A stretch of DNA of 64,000 nt from Stromatinia cepivora. Lineage: Eukaryota > Ascomycota > Leotiomycetes > Helotiales > Sclerotiniaceae. Both the position numbers and the translations under genes were made by a program. The DNA lies in contig RCTD01000003.1 in NCBI GenBank assembly GCA_014898415.1, positions 2,170,001 to 2,234,000 on the forward strand, in the 5' to 3' direction. Positions 25,414-39,120 of this stretch are shown here, one piece after another (positions within the stretch are counted from its first letter, which is position 1; every line of letters starts with the position of its first letter). The notes beneath the pieces are model-generated. The model was not told where the DNA came from. It saw only the letters and a list, made by a program, of their open reading frames with translations, and did not search any database.

Positions 25414-27332
25414 TATTCCCTAAACCGAAGGGCGATTTGAAATAAATGGAAAGATATAAAAAGTAATAATTTATTTGATTTGTAAAGGAATATATAAGGC
25501 GATTATAAATAGATATCAACAAAGAAATTGTATAATATATAAACCTGAAATAATCCTGGTATTTTTGGAATAAAAAAGAATTTGATTATATATAAATCAT
25601 AAATATCTTTTGATCTTTGGCTTGTTATTTATAATATTCTTCGAAATTAAGATTTTGAATAATAAAAAGAAAATTTTTTGTTGGAAGAATATAAGAGAAT
25701 AATCGATTCTGTAATATAATAATTGAGAATACTTATAGTTGCTAGATTATAATATATTAATCATAATAATGAAATAAAATGAATGAATTTTTAAAAGTAT
25801 ATAGATCTTTTTTTTGTATTTTCGTTTTTGTTTTAATTAAGTTTTCATTGATTATTATTATATTTAAGATTTCAGGGTTTAAAAAGGTTAAACAAATGAA
25901 TTTCAATTATACTAGGTAAATAGCGATTGAAAAGAAAGCTTTGAAAGAATTAAATATAAGAAAAAACTTTAGTATTTCTTTAAGAGATTAATAAGCCGAA
26001 TAGAAAGAATTAATAAATTCAATACAGATATCGAATTAAGATATTGATTTTTAGGAATGTAACTTAGTTAGATCTGTTTCTAGAATAATATATAATCATT
26101 TATTTCAGAAATTATTCCTCTTTATCGAAGGAATTATTGTTTGTTATAATTAATTGTTTATTATAAATCTAAATAGTAATTTGAAGCTAGGTTTTGTTTT
26201 TGAATTCTATTATATAATTGAAAAGTTTTACTAATTCTGTATTTATAATTGTTGAGATAAAGATCGTTCGATAAAAAAAAGAAAAGAGAAAGATTTTCTT
26301 TGTTTAATAATAATGATTCATTCGATCCTTCGATATCAAGTTTTTCGGACAATGAATTAGATAAAGAAAAGAAAGAAAAAAAGTTATCGAAAATTACTGG
26401 CTTTTTAATCAAAACAAAGAATAAAAGAAGTTATAAAAAAAAGAACGATTATCTATACATTCAATATATAAAATCATTAATCATTGGGAAATATAATTTC
26501 TATAACGAATACTTTATTGATTCTTTTAAACCAAATAATCATCAATATTAGAATTATAATATTTATCTATATACTCCCTTACCAGCTTTCTTTTATCCTT
26601 TAGTAAATTATTATATCACTATTTATCAACAAAATTCAAAAATAAATTCTTTGTTCATCTTTTCTATCTTTATAATATATTGATCATTGATTGTATAATC
26701 CAAATAGAAATATAGAATTGTAATGAAAATGATATTAAAGATTAAAAAGAAAAGAGAAATTGTTCTTTTATTTCTGTATTATTGTTTCCTTTTTTTTTGT
26801 TATATTATTTATCGGAATCTTTAAAAGATTGAACAAAAAAAGTATATTATAATTTCAGAAAGAAATAATAAAAAAAAAGAAAAAAAATAATGAAAAAAAA
26901 AGAAAGGAATGAATAATATATTCGAAGAAAAGGAAAAGAAGAGATAATCCTTTGACTTTTATGATATTAATAATATCAATAATTCTGATTGCTTCAATTG
27001 TTCTTTGTTTATTGATTGTTACGAATAATCCTGAAGCTTTTTTATTTGAATTTCAAATTATTGAATTTAAAAAGAAGTTTATTCTTTTTCGAAAACAGAA
27101 AAGTGAAGAATAAAGAAATAATCGATTTTGATTGTTTTTTGTTTCTTAATGGATATAAAATATACAAATTAGAATATATTATAAAAAAATATAATAATCT
27201 AGAATACCAAATAAAACTCATTTTATCTATATTAAAGGGAAGAATTACAAATTCCAGATTATTATTATTTAAACTTTATAATCCAGATTATTGTTATTCA
27301 AATTCTATAATTCTATTGTTTATATTTTATAG
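25414..27332. other. A/T-rich sequence with no recognised gene
   Basis: Nearly 2 kb of A/T-rich sequence. Open frames of 83 codons (26161-26412 minus; 26300-26551 plus) and 138 codons (27016-27432 plus) are low-complexity, and the last runs across the LTR boundary at 27333. Because Gypsy-3 is inserted at 27333, this may be the other half of whatever lies to the right of 43363, where a Copia-2 remnant is found. Confidence 0.35.
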
Positions 27333-27624
27333 TGTGAAAGAGGTAGGTCGAGATACGTGCGTCCCGATAGCACACTGTAAAGGGAAATGGGAATTGGAAT
27401 TGATCAGATTATATTGTAGAGGCTTTAAATAGTAAAACTAATAGGTTTAGATAATGGTTTGGGTTATATATAAATAGGGTACAAAAAGATTAATGGAAAA
27501 ACGATTGATTTCTTTCAAGGAGAGGAAAGCAAAACTTTTTTTTATATCTAATTATAAAGAATTATATAATTATATAATTATGAATTAGTTATATATTAAA
27601 CTTTAATATCCTAATTTTCTTATA
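27333..27624 (-). repeat. Gypsy-3 3-prime LTR
   Basis: 292 bp, starting TGTGAAAGAGGTAGG on the plus strand and ending CTTATA (mutated CTCACA). Its left third is little mutated (GAGATACGTGCGTCCCGATA), while the right part is A/T-converted. Confidence 0.85.
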
Positions 27625-27797
27625 CCCTTCTCTTTCTCAGAATATATATTCTATTTAGCTTCAAGATAGCTACAAAAGGTAAAAATCAAAGAGATCAAAA
27701 AAATAATTAAGCTAAAGAAAGTCAATTAGAGTATCAACAAATTAGGATAGTAAATAATTTTTAAGATCATTTTAAAAAAACAGTATATTTTAGGTTC

Positions 27798-28088
27798 TTA
27801 TTGGTCCAAATCTGCTTCTATTGTTTCTCTATCAAATTCGATAGAAGTTTCAAATTCCTGAGAAGTATTTTTATTATCCTTTTTATTTTTAGTTTTTCTT
27901 AAATGTTTAATTGGATATTTTATAATAGATTTTATATTTATAATTAGACTTTTTGATAATTCTTGAATGTGATTTGAATAACGAATAAGGATTTTTGATA
28001 TTACAGATTTTTGTTTAGTATTGAAGAAATAATTCTTTCTTTTACTATTAGATTTTGCAAAAAACTTTTTTGTTAAAAAGTAATTCAT
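27798..28088 (-). pseudogene. 3-prime ORF of Gypsy-3, unknown function
   Basis: A 96-codon open frame lies in the sense orientation of Gypsy-3, about 170 bases before the 3-prime LTR. It is lysine-rich and has no recognised domain. A second copy survives in the plus-strand Gypsy end at about 51410-51603. The two share RYSNHIQELSKS versus RYSNYIQELSKS, then NIKSIIKY, and both end in ADLD. That similarity in one frame, with the same end, suggests a genuine ancestral reading frame. It is probably the C-terminus of a longer protein now broken by stops. It may be an accessory ORF or the tail of a pol fusion; I cannot tell. Confidence 0.5.
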
Positions 28089-29093
28089 TTATTCTCTATT
28101 TGGTTTACGATCTGTATTAAAGATTGAAATAGTACCTTGTATTTCAAAAAGTCCAGTTGGGGATAGATTGGATAATGTTGTAAATTGATTCTGAATTAAT
28201 TCTCGCTTTGTAATTTCTTTTCCTTTTCTAATAAACTTTTTTGATATAGATTAAGGTTTCTTAATAGGGGATTTTCTATTAATTAGATTTATAATCTTTT
28301 AATTACTAATGTTTTCTTTATTAGGGAATTCATTATCTTTGAGGTTTTTATTGCGAAGAGTTTCTTATCTTTGTAAAAATATATTATAATCTACAAATAA
28401 TGATCGATTTCTTTATTATTTTTCTTTATTTTGGAATATTTCAAATTGGATGGTTAGATCTGTTATTGCAAGATTATACTATTGTTTATATTAAAGTTCG
28501 AATTTATTATCGTTGATTTTAAACAATCTATTTGTTATTCCTTTAATAATATTAGAATTCTAAGATCAGTATTTTAAAAAGATTATAGAAAGATAATCTT
28601 ATAAAACAAAATTGATATTAAAAAAAAAGGATCGGAGAATATAAAGGTTTTCTTTATTAAATTCATTTAATTCAAAAGGAATAATCTGATTTTGAAAAGA
28701 TTTCCGAAGGTTTTCGTAAAAGTTACCATCTTTTATATTCTTTTTGTTCGAAGTTATAATTAAATAAGAGATCGTAAATTAATTCTCAAAAGATTCTTTA
28801 TTTGATAATCCTAATAAAAGAAAATTATCTTTAAAAGCTTCATTAAAATCAAGGGAATAGAAGTTCCCCACTAAACCGAATCGATTGAGACCGAAGATTT
28901 GCTTTGACTATTCCAGAACCAAAAATTGATGCAAATGGAATCAAAAATAAAATACCCCTATCAATCTTATTTCGTTAATACATTTTCAATTCTTGACAAC
29001 AATAACTAATCTGTTTCGTAATTCCTTAATCGAAACATACTTCGATTTTAAATCAAAAAGCTTTACCAAAGTATATAAATAATATATACATAA
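28089..29093 (-). mobile_element. Gypsy-3 3-prime extra region, distal part
   Basis: A/T-rich element sequence between Copia copy C and the 3-prime ORF. Part of it (about 28090-28370) aligns with 51029-51340 on the other strand. No known domain is seen. Confidence 0.5.
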
Positions 29094-29259
29094 TGTTAAC
29101 TTTTGGTGCAGGAAGTAGTAGTATTGTTGACTATATAGATTGAACTAAGGATCTATATTTCTAGTAAAAGTAGAATTGAGGTTATCCCTAAATATGATCT
29201 GTGCATCATTGTGGTCTTGTGATTTCAATTCTAATCCTATGATGGCTTCATTTCCAATA
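29094..29259 (-). repeat. Copia copy C 3-prime LTR
   Basis: 166 bp, from TGTTAACTTTTGGTGCAGG to TTTCCAATA on the plus strand. It is the mirror of the copy B LTR. Confidence 0.85.
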
Positions 29260-32200
29260 TTTCTTTATTGAGGATATCCTATTCGATCCTTTTAGGTTAT
29301 TAATCTTAACATTTTCTTGAATCTTTCGAAAGCAATCCTTGTACAAGGCTTTATCATTCTATTGGCAATTATATTATATATATTGATATAATTAATAGCG
29401 ATTTTCTTCTTTTCTATCAAATCTTTAATGAAATGATAATTAATATCTATATATTTAAATTGTTTATATAAATATAGGTTCTTGATTAAAGTTAAAATGT
29501 TTTGATTATTATCAAATATTTGAACTGTATTTTTGTTCTTTTCAATATAATTTGATCTAAATAGATCTTTGAGTATTTGTATAATCTATCTTTTTTGTTT
29601 AATAAATATTGTTATTGCAATATATTCTGATTCTATATTAAAGGTAATTATAAACATTTGTTTCTTATTAATTCATAATATAAAACTTCTATAGAATATC
29701 ACAATTCCTTTTAAAACACTTTTCCGGTTATATTTGTTACTAGCCCAATTTGTATCTATATATACCTTTATTGTATTATCAGGTATATTATATTCTTTGC
29801 AGATATCAGATTGTACTCTTTTTGACCCGAACCATAACTTCTATTTGATTATTGATCGTAGATATCATATCAGATTCTTCAAAGCTATAGTATAATGTTT
29901 TGCTGGTTTTGCCATAAATTGTGAAAATCTTTCAATTGAGAATACTATATCTAATCAAATATATACCATTGAATGAATCACACTTCCTATTCATTGTTGA
30001 TATTCATTCACATCTACTAATTCATCGTCATCGGTTATTGGTCAGAGATAGGTATAATCCATTATTAGTAGTTTTTTGGTTTGATGTTGTTTATATATAA
30101 TACTGTATTTAATTAATATAATATCGAGATATTCTTTTTGATTTATAATTAATATATATACTTTTCTATTGTAAATGATTTTAATATTTAGGATCTTATT
30201 AATCTCTTTTAGATTCTTAATATTAAAACAGATTGATAACTTTTCATCGAATCAAATGATTTGTAATGATGTATATGATATAATAACGATATTATTGATA
30301 TATACCAATAATATTATATTATAGTCTTTGAATATATATAGATATAGATCTACTAAACTTTGTACAAAATCTATACCTAAAAACTCTTTCTTCAATAATA
30401 AACTTCAGTTCCTTCCAATTTACTTCAATCTATATAAACTTCGTAGAACTTATAATACATATCCCTTTTTGACTTTAATACTTTGGAATAATTCGAAATA
30501 GATCTTTTTCTTCAAATGCAATTCGGTAAAAACGTTTTTGATATTGAAATATAAACATTCCAAATTTTCCTTTACAACGATAATTAAGAATAGTTTGAAT
30601 ATATCTAATCTCATTATTAATACAAACGTTTCGTTATAATCCTTTTCTAATATTTAATTGAATTTTCGAACCACTAATCTTGCCTTGAATTGTTCTACTT
30701 TGTTATCCTTAATCTTAATTATAAATACCCATTTCATCGAAACCAGATTATTTCCTTTAAGAAATATATATTCTTCCCAAATACCATTTTGAACCAAAAA
30801 TATGATTTCCTTTTGAATAACTTCCTTTTATTTTTCAAAGTATTCTCAATCCGATATTACTTCCTTATAAATTCTTGATATTTTGATTTTTAGAATTTCT
30901 TCAATCGAATATACTATATCTTCTGTATTGTTTATATCTATTAACGAAATCATAAAATCTAAAACGATCTTGTCTTTGATATAAAGATCTATTTTATAAA
31001 TAATTGAAATTATAATTATAATATATTCTACACTTTCTTGAATTTTGGTTTATATAGATATTACAATCAATATCCTTATAATCTTGCTTTCTTATTCTTT
31101 TTCAGGATTTTGATCTATATCTTTTTTCTGTTTTTATATTAGATACTTTAGGGATTCATCTTTAAGATCCATTTTATTCTTTTGTTTGATTTTAAATGAT
31201 TGTAGATTTACTTCGCTTTTTGATTCTATTAAAATAAACTTATTAATAAAATTTAAGACAATCTTAAATTTTACTTCCGATATAGATTCAGGGTTTATAA
31301 AAGTTGATTTTTGAATTGGATTCTCTGAAATGATGAATTCGATAATTAAAATATCCTTAGAAGAAGATTCTTGATTTGTTTTCTAGATATTGCTATCTTT
31401 ATCTTTATTATATATTGGTATTGATATATCTAATTTATTTGATTTCAATTCAACAATTGAGGTGCTTAATATAATCATTGAACTCGATATAATATCTACT
31501 AGGGAGAATACTTGAAACGAAGGTAATACAGATATCGTATTTGGTATTGAAAATAAAGAAGGTATTTTGTTTACTATTAATCTACTATAAGGTTTTCGAT
31601 CTGGCTTTATATTCTTTGTTCCTTGTAGGCCTGATTCATAATTTCTTAATTTAAGATCCAAATCTCCTTCTCGATGAGATTCATTTATGATTACTTTGTT
31701 TGATCGAAATGTATAATCTAATTTTGGAGAATACATTTTGATATATTTGTTTGTAATTTTTGAGTACTTTAGAAATATATCGATTTTCGAAATATCCTGC
31801 AACTTATCGTATCTTTACCCTTTCGGAATAATCTTGGGATTGATATAAGCGTAACATTTGTTCTTCTAGATTTTATATATCTTTATATTTGATATTGTAT
31901 TTGTAAAAGCTTTTATAAAGGATTGATCTATTCTGTTTATATTAGGATTAATACTAATGCGATTCTTGATATAAATATTGTACTTTACAACTTTGTTTCA
32001 AAATTCTAATAATAATCCAATTTCTTTTAGTATTACTTTTATATCTATCTCTACAATCTTTATATTTTATTCTGCAGGTTTGTTTTGATATGAAGAAGCA
32101 ATTGTTGTAATTTTGGATTATATATTCGATAATCATTTATAAATAATTTATAGAAGTTCTGGTATATTATTAATCCTAACTATAATAATCTTTTCTTTAG

Positions 32201-34408
32201 TAATTAATTCTATCTTCCTTTTCCAAGTTTTCAATGTTTGAATTGCATTGTCTTTTTGTTTAAATAGTATGATCCAATTTACTCTTGTACAATTGTCAAT
32301 GATCAATATGAAATAACAATTCCCTTGAATCGATTTTGGGAATGATCCTGCAATATCGAAATATATAAATTCGAACCTCTTTGATTTGTATAGATTCAAT
32401 TGTTTCGGGATACGATTAATCATTTTAATGAGTATATATATTTCATAGATATCTAATTCAATTGGGATCTTTATCAATTTGATTATATTGAATACCTTAT
32501 ATAGATTCTTAATCTTGTTTGGACCTAGATGATTGAATCTTCGATGCTATAATAAATATCTCTTTTTCTCCTTAAATATTAATTTATTATCGATACCTTT
32601 AATACTATCGATTATCTCTGAAAAGAAGCCTTTTTTCTAATCATTTTGATATATACTAGAACAAAAAACTATATCCTCATATCCTTTAATTATATATGAA
32701 ACTATATACATTCTGTTTTGTATTCTAATATAGATGATTTTCTTATTGTTTTTTTTGAAATATATATAATGAAAATTGAATTCCCCTTGTAACCCTATTT
32801 TACAAATCCTTTTTCCTAATAACAAATTTATTTCTAACTTTAATATATATAATACATTTGGAAATAATATCTTAGAATTATCTTTGTATATTATATTTAC
32901 TAAATCCCAATAATAATAATATATTATTTCTTTATTAATCTTTATCCTTCATTTAACAATAGATTCTATTGATCTGAATAATGAAGGTTGATCAGATATA
33001 TATAAAGAAATACTTATATTGATATATCATTTATTAAGGGAAACCTTATTAATAATTTCCTTTATCAAATTACAATCTTCCTTTATTATATCCTTAATAT
33101 CAAAATCTGATTTAGAGATATTATTAATAAAGTATATTTGGTCTTTCTTATTGAAATAGATCTTCTTCGGATTTAGTAATCCCCTTCTCCTTTGATAACA
33201 AAGATAACTGCAAAGTAGTTTGCTGGTTTATACTAAATATAAATAGTTTTGTATATAATGATCTTCTCTTTGATATAAATCACAAATATTGTTTAGGATT
33301 TCGAAATCTAATTCTTAACATCGAAAAGTGTACTTAAATCCTTTCGCAATTTGTACTAACTCTGATCTATCTTTAAAACAAAATTCTTTAATTTATAAAT
33401 ATTTGATCTTATCATTGATATTAAAACTAATTTGAATATCCAATATATCCATTACTTTTTAATAATCAATTAGAAAATTATATATTAAAACCAAAAACAA
33501 AACAATATCTTGATATATTGATCAACAATTTTTGTTTGTAATTTCTAGTTTCCTTTTATATTCTTTTAGTTTATCCTAAACTTCGATAATAATTATATCA
33601 GAATAAATATTAAATTGGAATTTGAAGTTTTGGATTATCATTATATATATATTGATTATAATTATATTGACTCTGGTATATTTTGATTTAAAATATTTTT
33701 AGAGTATATATACTATTGAATATTCGTTGATGAAGGCTTTATTATTATTATTGAGTATTATACAAATATATGATAATATATTCGCTTTGTCCTTTAAGTA
33801 TTCCGATTTCAGTTCGATATTGTAACATATACAATCATTAATCTCATAGATAGATATTATATTGGGTTCTATAATCTATATATATTCGTTTAATATTTAA
33901 TCAATTGTATAAAACCATTCTTTCCTTCTCAATTGTATCTTCATTTGTTTGAACCATTATTTATAGTTATTTTGATCGAACTTCGAAAGATTATTCGATT
34001 CTGATATTATGAAGATTTCTTGTTGTTTGATAAATATCGAAGATAATCTTCAGATTTTTAAAATGATTTTAAAAAAGAATGTATAGTAAATAAATTCAAA
34101 ATAATAAAGAAATATAAAAATAAAACAATAAAAGAATTCATAAGATTATATTATAATATATTTTCTTATAGTTATATGAATTTGCTTTTTGCCTTTACTA
34201 TAATTCTATATTGGTATTATACAGATTATTCTCTGTTTTGATCTATAATATTGTGAGTTATAAACTGTATTATCGTATTTCAACTTTACTTCGATAGTAT
34301 TATATAAAAACTTTGATTTTCACTTTGTTCCATCTTTACTAGCTATACTAATCCTTTCTCGATTTGCTTTGCTTTCTAATCATTATTGTATAATTGGATC
34401 TTATAATT
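29260..34408 (-). pseudogene. Copia copy C gag-pol remnant and leader
   Basis: This has the same layout as copies A and B, read leftward. The leader is at 34150-34408 and a gag-like part at about 33.2-34.1 kb. A pre-integrase segment (32637-32825) contains NFHYIYFKKNNKKIIYIRI. Integrase (32148-32477) contains FEFIYFDIAGSFPKSIQGN. The integrase-RT linker is at 31383-31802. Reverse transcriptase remnants lie at about 30.2-30.8 kb and RNase H remnants at about 29.3-29.7 kb. Frequent stops disable it. It keeps somewhat more G and C than copy A and shares the longest open frames with it. Confidence 0.85.
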
Positions 34409-34574
34409 TATTAACTTTTGGTGCAGGAAATAGTAATATTATTGATTATATAGATTAAACTAAGGATCTATATTTCTAGTAGGAATAGAATTAAGGTTAT
34501 CCCCAAATATGGTTTGTGCACCATTGTGGTTTTGTGACCTCAATTCTAATCCTATGATGGTCTTATTTCCAATA
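34409..34574 (-). repeat. Copia copy C 5-prime LTR
   Basis: 166 bp, partner of 29094-29259, ending CTTATTTCCAATA at the element edge. Confidence 0.85.
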
Positions 34575-36300
34575 TATAAAGCATTTACAATAATTTGCTT
34601 TCCCAACGATACAACAACTTTCTATTCTATTTGATCAACAATATATCCATCATCCATCAAAGAGTATTATCCCTTTTCAAATTGATAATTTAAATTACAA
34701 AAGCAATTTTTCAATTTCTATAAAGAATTTAAAATTGTTTTAAAATTGTCGAAAATTGAATCATTATCATCTAAAACAAACTTAGTATTATAATCAATTA
34801 TATAATAACAAAATACAAATCTATTCAAAATAGATAAATAAAAAGAAACTTTTTTCGAAAGATCAAAATGATAACCTTTCTTTTCCTATTTATCGATATT
34901 CATGATTATAGATTCCGAAATTGATATAATCGTTTAGAAATGAAGAAATCGATATATATAAGGGGTATCTAATATAATAATTATTTTTAATCGTTTTTCA
35001 ATATTAAATTCTTTTTTATTATTATTATTATTGAAAGGTATCAGGGTAATTTCCATAACAATTATTTTGCGGATAGATTTATCTCTTTATTGAACTTCGG
35101 AAGAGTTTTCGTTTTTATAATATTTTTTTAGAAATCCAAAGTTATCAAGAATAAGTCTATAAATTCTGAGGATAGGATTCTATATAAAATTGTAAAGGAG
35201 AAATATTTAATCTTTTTTATTCTTTATATCGATTTTCATAATAAATCTATATATAATATGGAAATCTATAGAATTATACTTTTTAGCTTCTTTGCTTTTC
35301 TTTTGTATAAAGTATTCAATTATATACCTATTCAAAAACTTTATAAGGATTTGAAGATTGAAACGAAAAATATAATAAACTATATCCATTTTTATTAAAG
35401 TATTATTTAAATTTATATCTTTCAATTAAAAACAAACGAAAATTTTTCCTTAAACAATTGTCCAAATTCTTTCAAGATTTTTAAGATCTTCTTTAACTCT
35501 ATTACAACATTATTCAACAAATTGAATTATATTATTGTTTTTAGTAAAATAATCGGCCTTAGAAAAACCAACTATTTTATAGAACTTCTGATCTTCAATT
35601 CGATCTTTTACTTTATTCACAAAATCTCCAACAAAATCAACAATATTTATAAAATAATTGAACCATTATTCAAAAACATTATATTTTTCCTTAATTTCAA
35701 AAGTTTCAATAAATACAAATACTTCGATTTCATTGCTAAAGGAATAATTCTTGTATCGAATAAGAAAAGAGGTATTATTATTAATAGAATAGGAAACTAT
35801 AACCTAACTAGATTTTTCTCTAAATATTATATCAAAACTTAAATAAAAGTTTATATAAATAATAAAATAAATACAAACAAAGAATTGATAATTTCAAATC
35901 AAATTATTAAAGAAAACAGATTTAAAAAGAAAATATTGAATTATTCAAATATTATTCAAAAATTATTTGTAAATTGTTCAAAAACGAAATCGATAATATA
36001 ATAAGTTTTTTTATAAAGAATTCAAACACCCTTTTCTTTCTAAAGATTATAAAGCTTTCCTTATCAAATTTTTTAATTGATGATCAAAAACTTGTAATAA
36101 CAATTCCTTTTCGATTTGTTACATTTACTTTTTTCCTTTTAATTCTATATTGTTTTATAATTGAATAAAGAATAATCCTTAGTTATTTGTTATCTTTTAT
36201 TTGAAAAGCTATAAATATCTAAAAATTCGGTTCTTTTGATTTATTTATTCATATAAATCTTTAAAATTGTTATCTATAAAAAGATTTAAATGTAAAATGT
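34575..36300 (-). mobile_element. Gypsy-3 3-prime extra region, proximal part
   Basis: Element sequence between the integrase end and Copia copy C. About 35520-36170 aligns, on the opposite strand, with 24400-25100 of Gypsy-2. In the element's sense direction a fragment reads DFVGDFVNKVKDRIEDQKFY, a coherent peptide with a similar match in Gypsy-2 (NKIKDRIENQKFYKTV). The function is unknown. The long plus-strand open frame over the same bases (35522-35842) is probably its antisense shadow. Confidence 0.5.
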
Positions 36301-37570
36301 ATTTTTAAGATAGATATTTATATAAATTCCATTAAATAAGGTATCATTTATTTCTTCAAAGATATATATAAAAAAACCCTCTAATTTCTTTATCATTTTA
36401 TAAGATCTATATTATTTGAAAGCAAATTTTATATTACAAGATATATCGATTTTTGATCAAAGATCGTAATATAGAATTATATCTTCAATTTGAATATTCT
36501 TATTCAATATTTTGTAATCAAGATTATATCGAAGTTTATTATCTTCTTTGTAATATCATTTACAAAGGATTGCTTTTTCAATATCTTCATTTAATATTTT
36601 TAATTATTATATTCTAATAACTAATAAATCTTCCCGGGTTCATATATTTTCCTAATCAAGAATCCTCCAAATCATACATATAATTTCAAAAAACAATATA
36701 ATTTTCTATCTATAAATCAATTCAAACAATATTTTATTTATCGATTTATGAATTAAAATATAATCAACGAATAATACTATTTCCAATTATTCAGATCATT
36801 TATATCCTCCTCATAATAAATAATAAAATACTTCCGCAATAAAATGATGATCTCTTTCTACTATTCCATTGACTTATGGATAATAAACTGATATCTTGAT
36901 TTTGTCGATTCTATATTTTTCGCAATAAGCAAATATAGCGCCTTTATTCTCAAACCCTTCATCCACAATGATTTCTTTAAAGAGATCATAATAATAGATT
37001 ATTTTATAAAGGAATTTAGTAACCATTTTCGAGATAATATTCCATAAAGCTTTAATTTCCACCTAACCATTCAAATCTTTTTATAGAATAATAAAACATT
37101 TGAATTTATAATTATTAAGTATTTTTATAATATCCATATTAATTTTATATTAAATACTTGAAGCTTAAATAACAATTATTAATTCATTTATTTGTTTGAA
37201 CAATTTGAATTGATAAATGGAACAAGAAATCACCCAATTTTTCATATCCTTATATATCCCATTTCATCAATAACAACTGTATACTTTAATATACAATAAC
37301 TCTAAATCCTTGTAATTCAATTCTTTATATATTCAAACCATAATTTTTGTTTTTTCGATTAAATCGTTATCTACTATTACATAAACAGAAAATAATCCAT
37401 CTCTTTAGATTCTGAATAAACAATAATCTTTTACATAAAAATTGAAAGCTTCCTTTTTGAAAACTTACCAATCCTTTATTAATATATTTTTAGATCTTTA
37501 TAATATAATAATATACTAAACAATCATTTATATCCTTTCATTTTTATCTTCCAAAATTTAAAATGGTCTT
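36301..37570 (-). pseudogene. Gypsy-3 integrase remnant
   Basis: The open piece at 36874-37062 reads VTKFLYKIIYYYDLFKEIIV followed by DEGFENKGAIFAYCEKY. This corresponds to the catalytic core of fungal Gypsy integrases around the second aspartate, with the conserved GPENKG-type motif. Downstream NGIVERDHH matches the NGMIERGHK block that holds the catalytic glutamate. The C-terminal domain is recognisable only as fragments near 36350-36500. Stops break the frame. Confidence 0.75.
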
Positions 37571-38250
37571 AAAATTTTGGAGTTATTTATATTCATTATT
37601 AGATTTATCTACAACGAATTTAAATCTACAATAATCGAATCATCAATATCTTTTTCATATTCCTTATCAATATTATCCAAAATAATTTATAATCATTATA
37701 ATAGAATATCTACAATAATGTTTTTGTTTTCAAAAATATATTTAACATTAAAATCGAAAAGTTTAATCTAAGTAATCCATTTTGTAATCAAAATATCAAA
37801 TAGATTTGTAATTATTTTATTTAATTAAACTACAAATATATTCATATTAATTTCTAAAAAAAAATAAACATTATAAAGATCTCTTTTACATTTTTGCAGA
37901 GCTTTGAGTATTCCTTTGTATTCTCTTTTAATGGTATTATAATTCTATTTAATATAATTCTATATATCACTTTTATATTTAGCAATAATACAAAACTTAT
38001 CATTATATATTTGACCTAAAATAGCTCTTCATTTTATCAAGCTAATATCGATAACGAGTATAATGATTCTGGCTTCAAATAAGTAAATCAATAAAAGAAG
38101 GATTGAAGCCGAAATTAATTTGTTTTTCAACAAAATTATTGTAATATTATAATTAATAATCCAAATGAATTCTATATTTTTTTTCAATAATATATAAAGA
38201 GATTCTATAATAATAATGAAATTCTTTATTCAAAGTTAATAAAAGATATA
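37571..38250 (-). pseudogene. Gypsy-3 RNase H remnant
   Basis: Reading leftward, translated fragments include NTIKREYKGILKALQKCKRD and further on FDFNVKYIFENKNIIVDIL. These correspond to the 'E-x-R-ELLAV-x-ALKK' and 'GKKNVVADALSR' blocks of Gypsy RNase H. The same fragments occur in Gypsy-2. Several stops interrupt it. Confidence 0.7.
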
Positions 38251-39120
38251 TACTTTAAAGAATATTCTAATTTCATAATCGTTGGAATAAAATGGCCATT
38301 TAAGTATCTTGATGATTTTGGCTGTATCAGAACTTCTTTCTTCAAAATTGATATAATAATTTATAATTCGGATTTCATTATAATACTATTTGGATTTGAT
38401 ATTGATAGTGTATCCTATATACTCAATATATTCTATTGTAGTATTTAGGTTTTTTAAATACTTGATAACGAATTTCTTTAATCCAGATTCAATTTCAATT
38501 TTACTATATCGAGATCTAAAACTTTTAACTTCAATATTATCCAAATAAAATATAGTAATATTAGATATGATATCCTATAGTATTCTTGATATAATCTTTA
38601 CAAATTGAATGATCGAATTAGTAGCTTTTTGTGATAAAATAATGAATCTTATCAAACCAAAAAGGATCATAACAATAATAATGTCTTTACTTTTTTTATT
38701 TAGAGATATTTGATTATATCCAGAGAAAAAGTTAATTAAGAATATTAATAAGCATTCAGTTATTTGTTCAGTAAATTCCTTTAAGTTTGGAGGTATATTT
38801 GTATTTTACAGGATTACAATATTTGCTTTTATTATTACAACAACGATGCGGTATTTATTAGCTTCGCTTTTCTTAATTAGATATCAAGGGTTTCTATATA
38901 ATTCTTTTTCTTCCTTTAATATATTTTGTTTAATATAATTTTTTATTATTTCGATAACTATTAGTAAAAGGGCTTTAGGGGATACAAAATCAGGAGTTTG
39001 CTAGACTTTATATAGTATTGTCTTGATAATCTATGGCGGGGCAATTGAAGGTTTGACACTGCCGGCCTCAATTCAATCAAAAATTAATGCTGCTTTTCGG
39101 TTCTGCAGTAATGTAAGGAG
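38251..39120 (-). pseudogene. Gypsy-3 reverse transcriptase remnant
   Basis: Fragments in order leftward are ILYKVWQTPDFVSPKALLL-like, then FFSGYNQISLNKKSKDI, LFGLIRFIILSQKATNSIIQ, and the active site FYLDNIEVKS. Then comes the thumb region with LKKFVIKYLKNLNTTIEYIE. This is the standard fungal Ty3/Gypsy series. The catalytic pair reads DN in place of DD, consistent with G-to-A mutation, and stops occur within the domain. The patch near 39030-39110 is less A/T-rich than the rest. Confidence 0.8.

Larger units (their letters stand above)
29094..34574 (-). mobile_element. Copia copy C, full length, inserted into Gypsy-3
   Basis: The element is 5,481 bp, identical in length to copy B, with inverted 166-bp LTRs at 29094-29259 and 34409-34574. 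The flanks read CATAA (29089-29093) and TATAA (34575-34579), a 5-bp target duplication differing by one C/T, as RIP would leave it. The same Gypsy family sequence lies on both sides, so the insertion is into Gypsy-3. Confidence 0.9.

Noticed and set aside
27016..27432. 138-codon plus frame with an RLYCRGFK end
   Set aside because: It crosses the Gypsy-3 LTR boundary at 27333 and so joins unrelated sequence.
35522..35842. 106-codon plus-strand frame, with a similar minus-strand frame at 24874-25161 in Gypsy-2
   Set aside because: It is antisense to both Gypsy elements. The sense frame over the same bases gives an equally conserved and less hydrophobic peptide, so the antisense opening is probably incidental.
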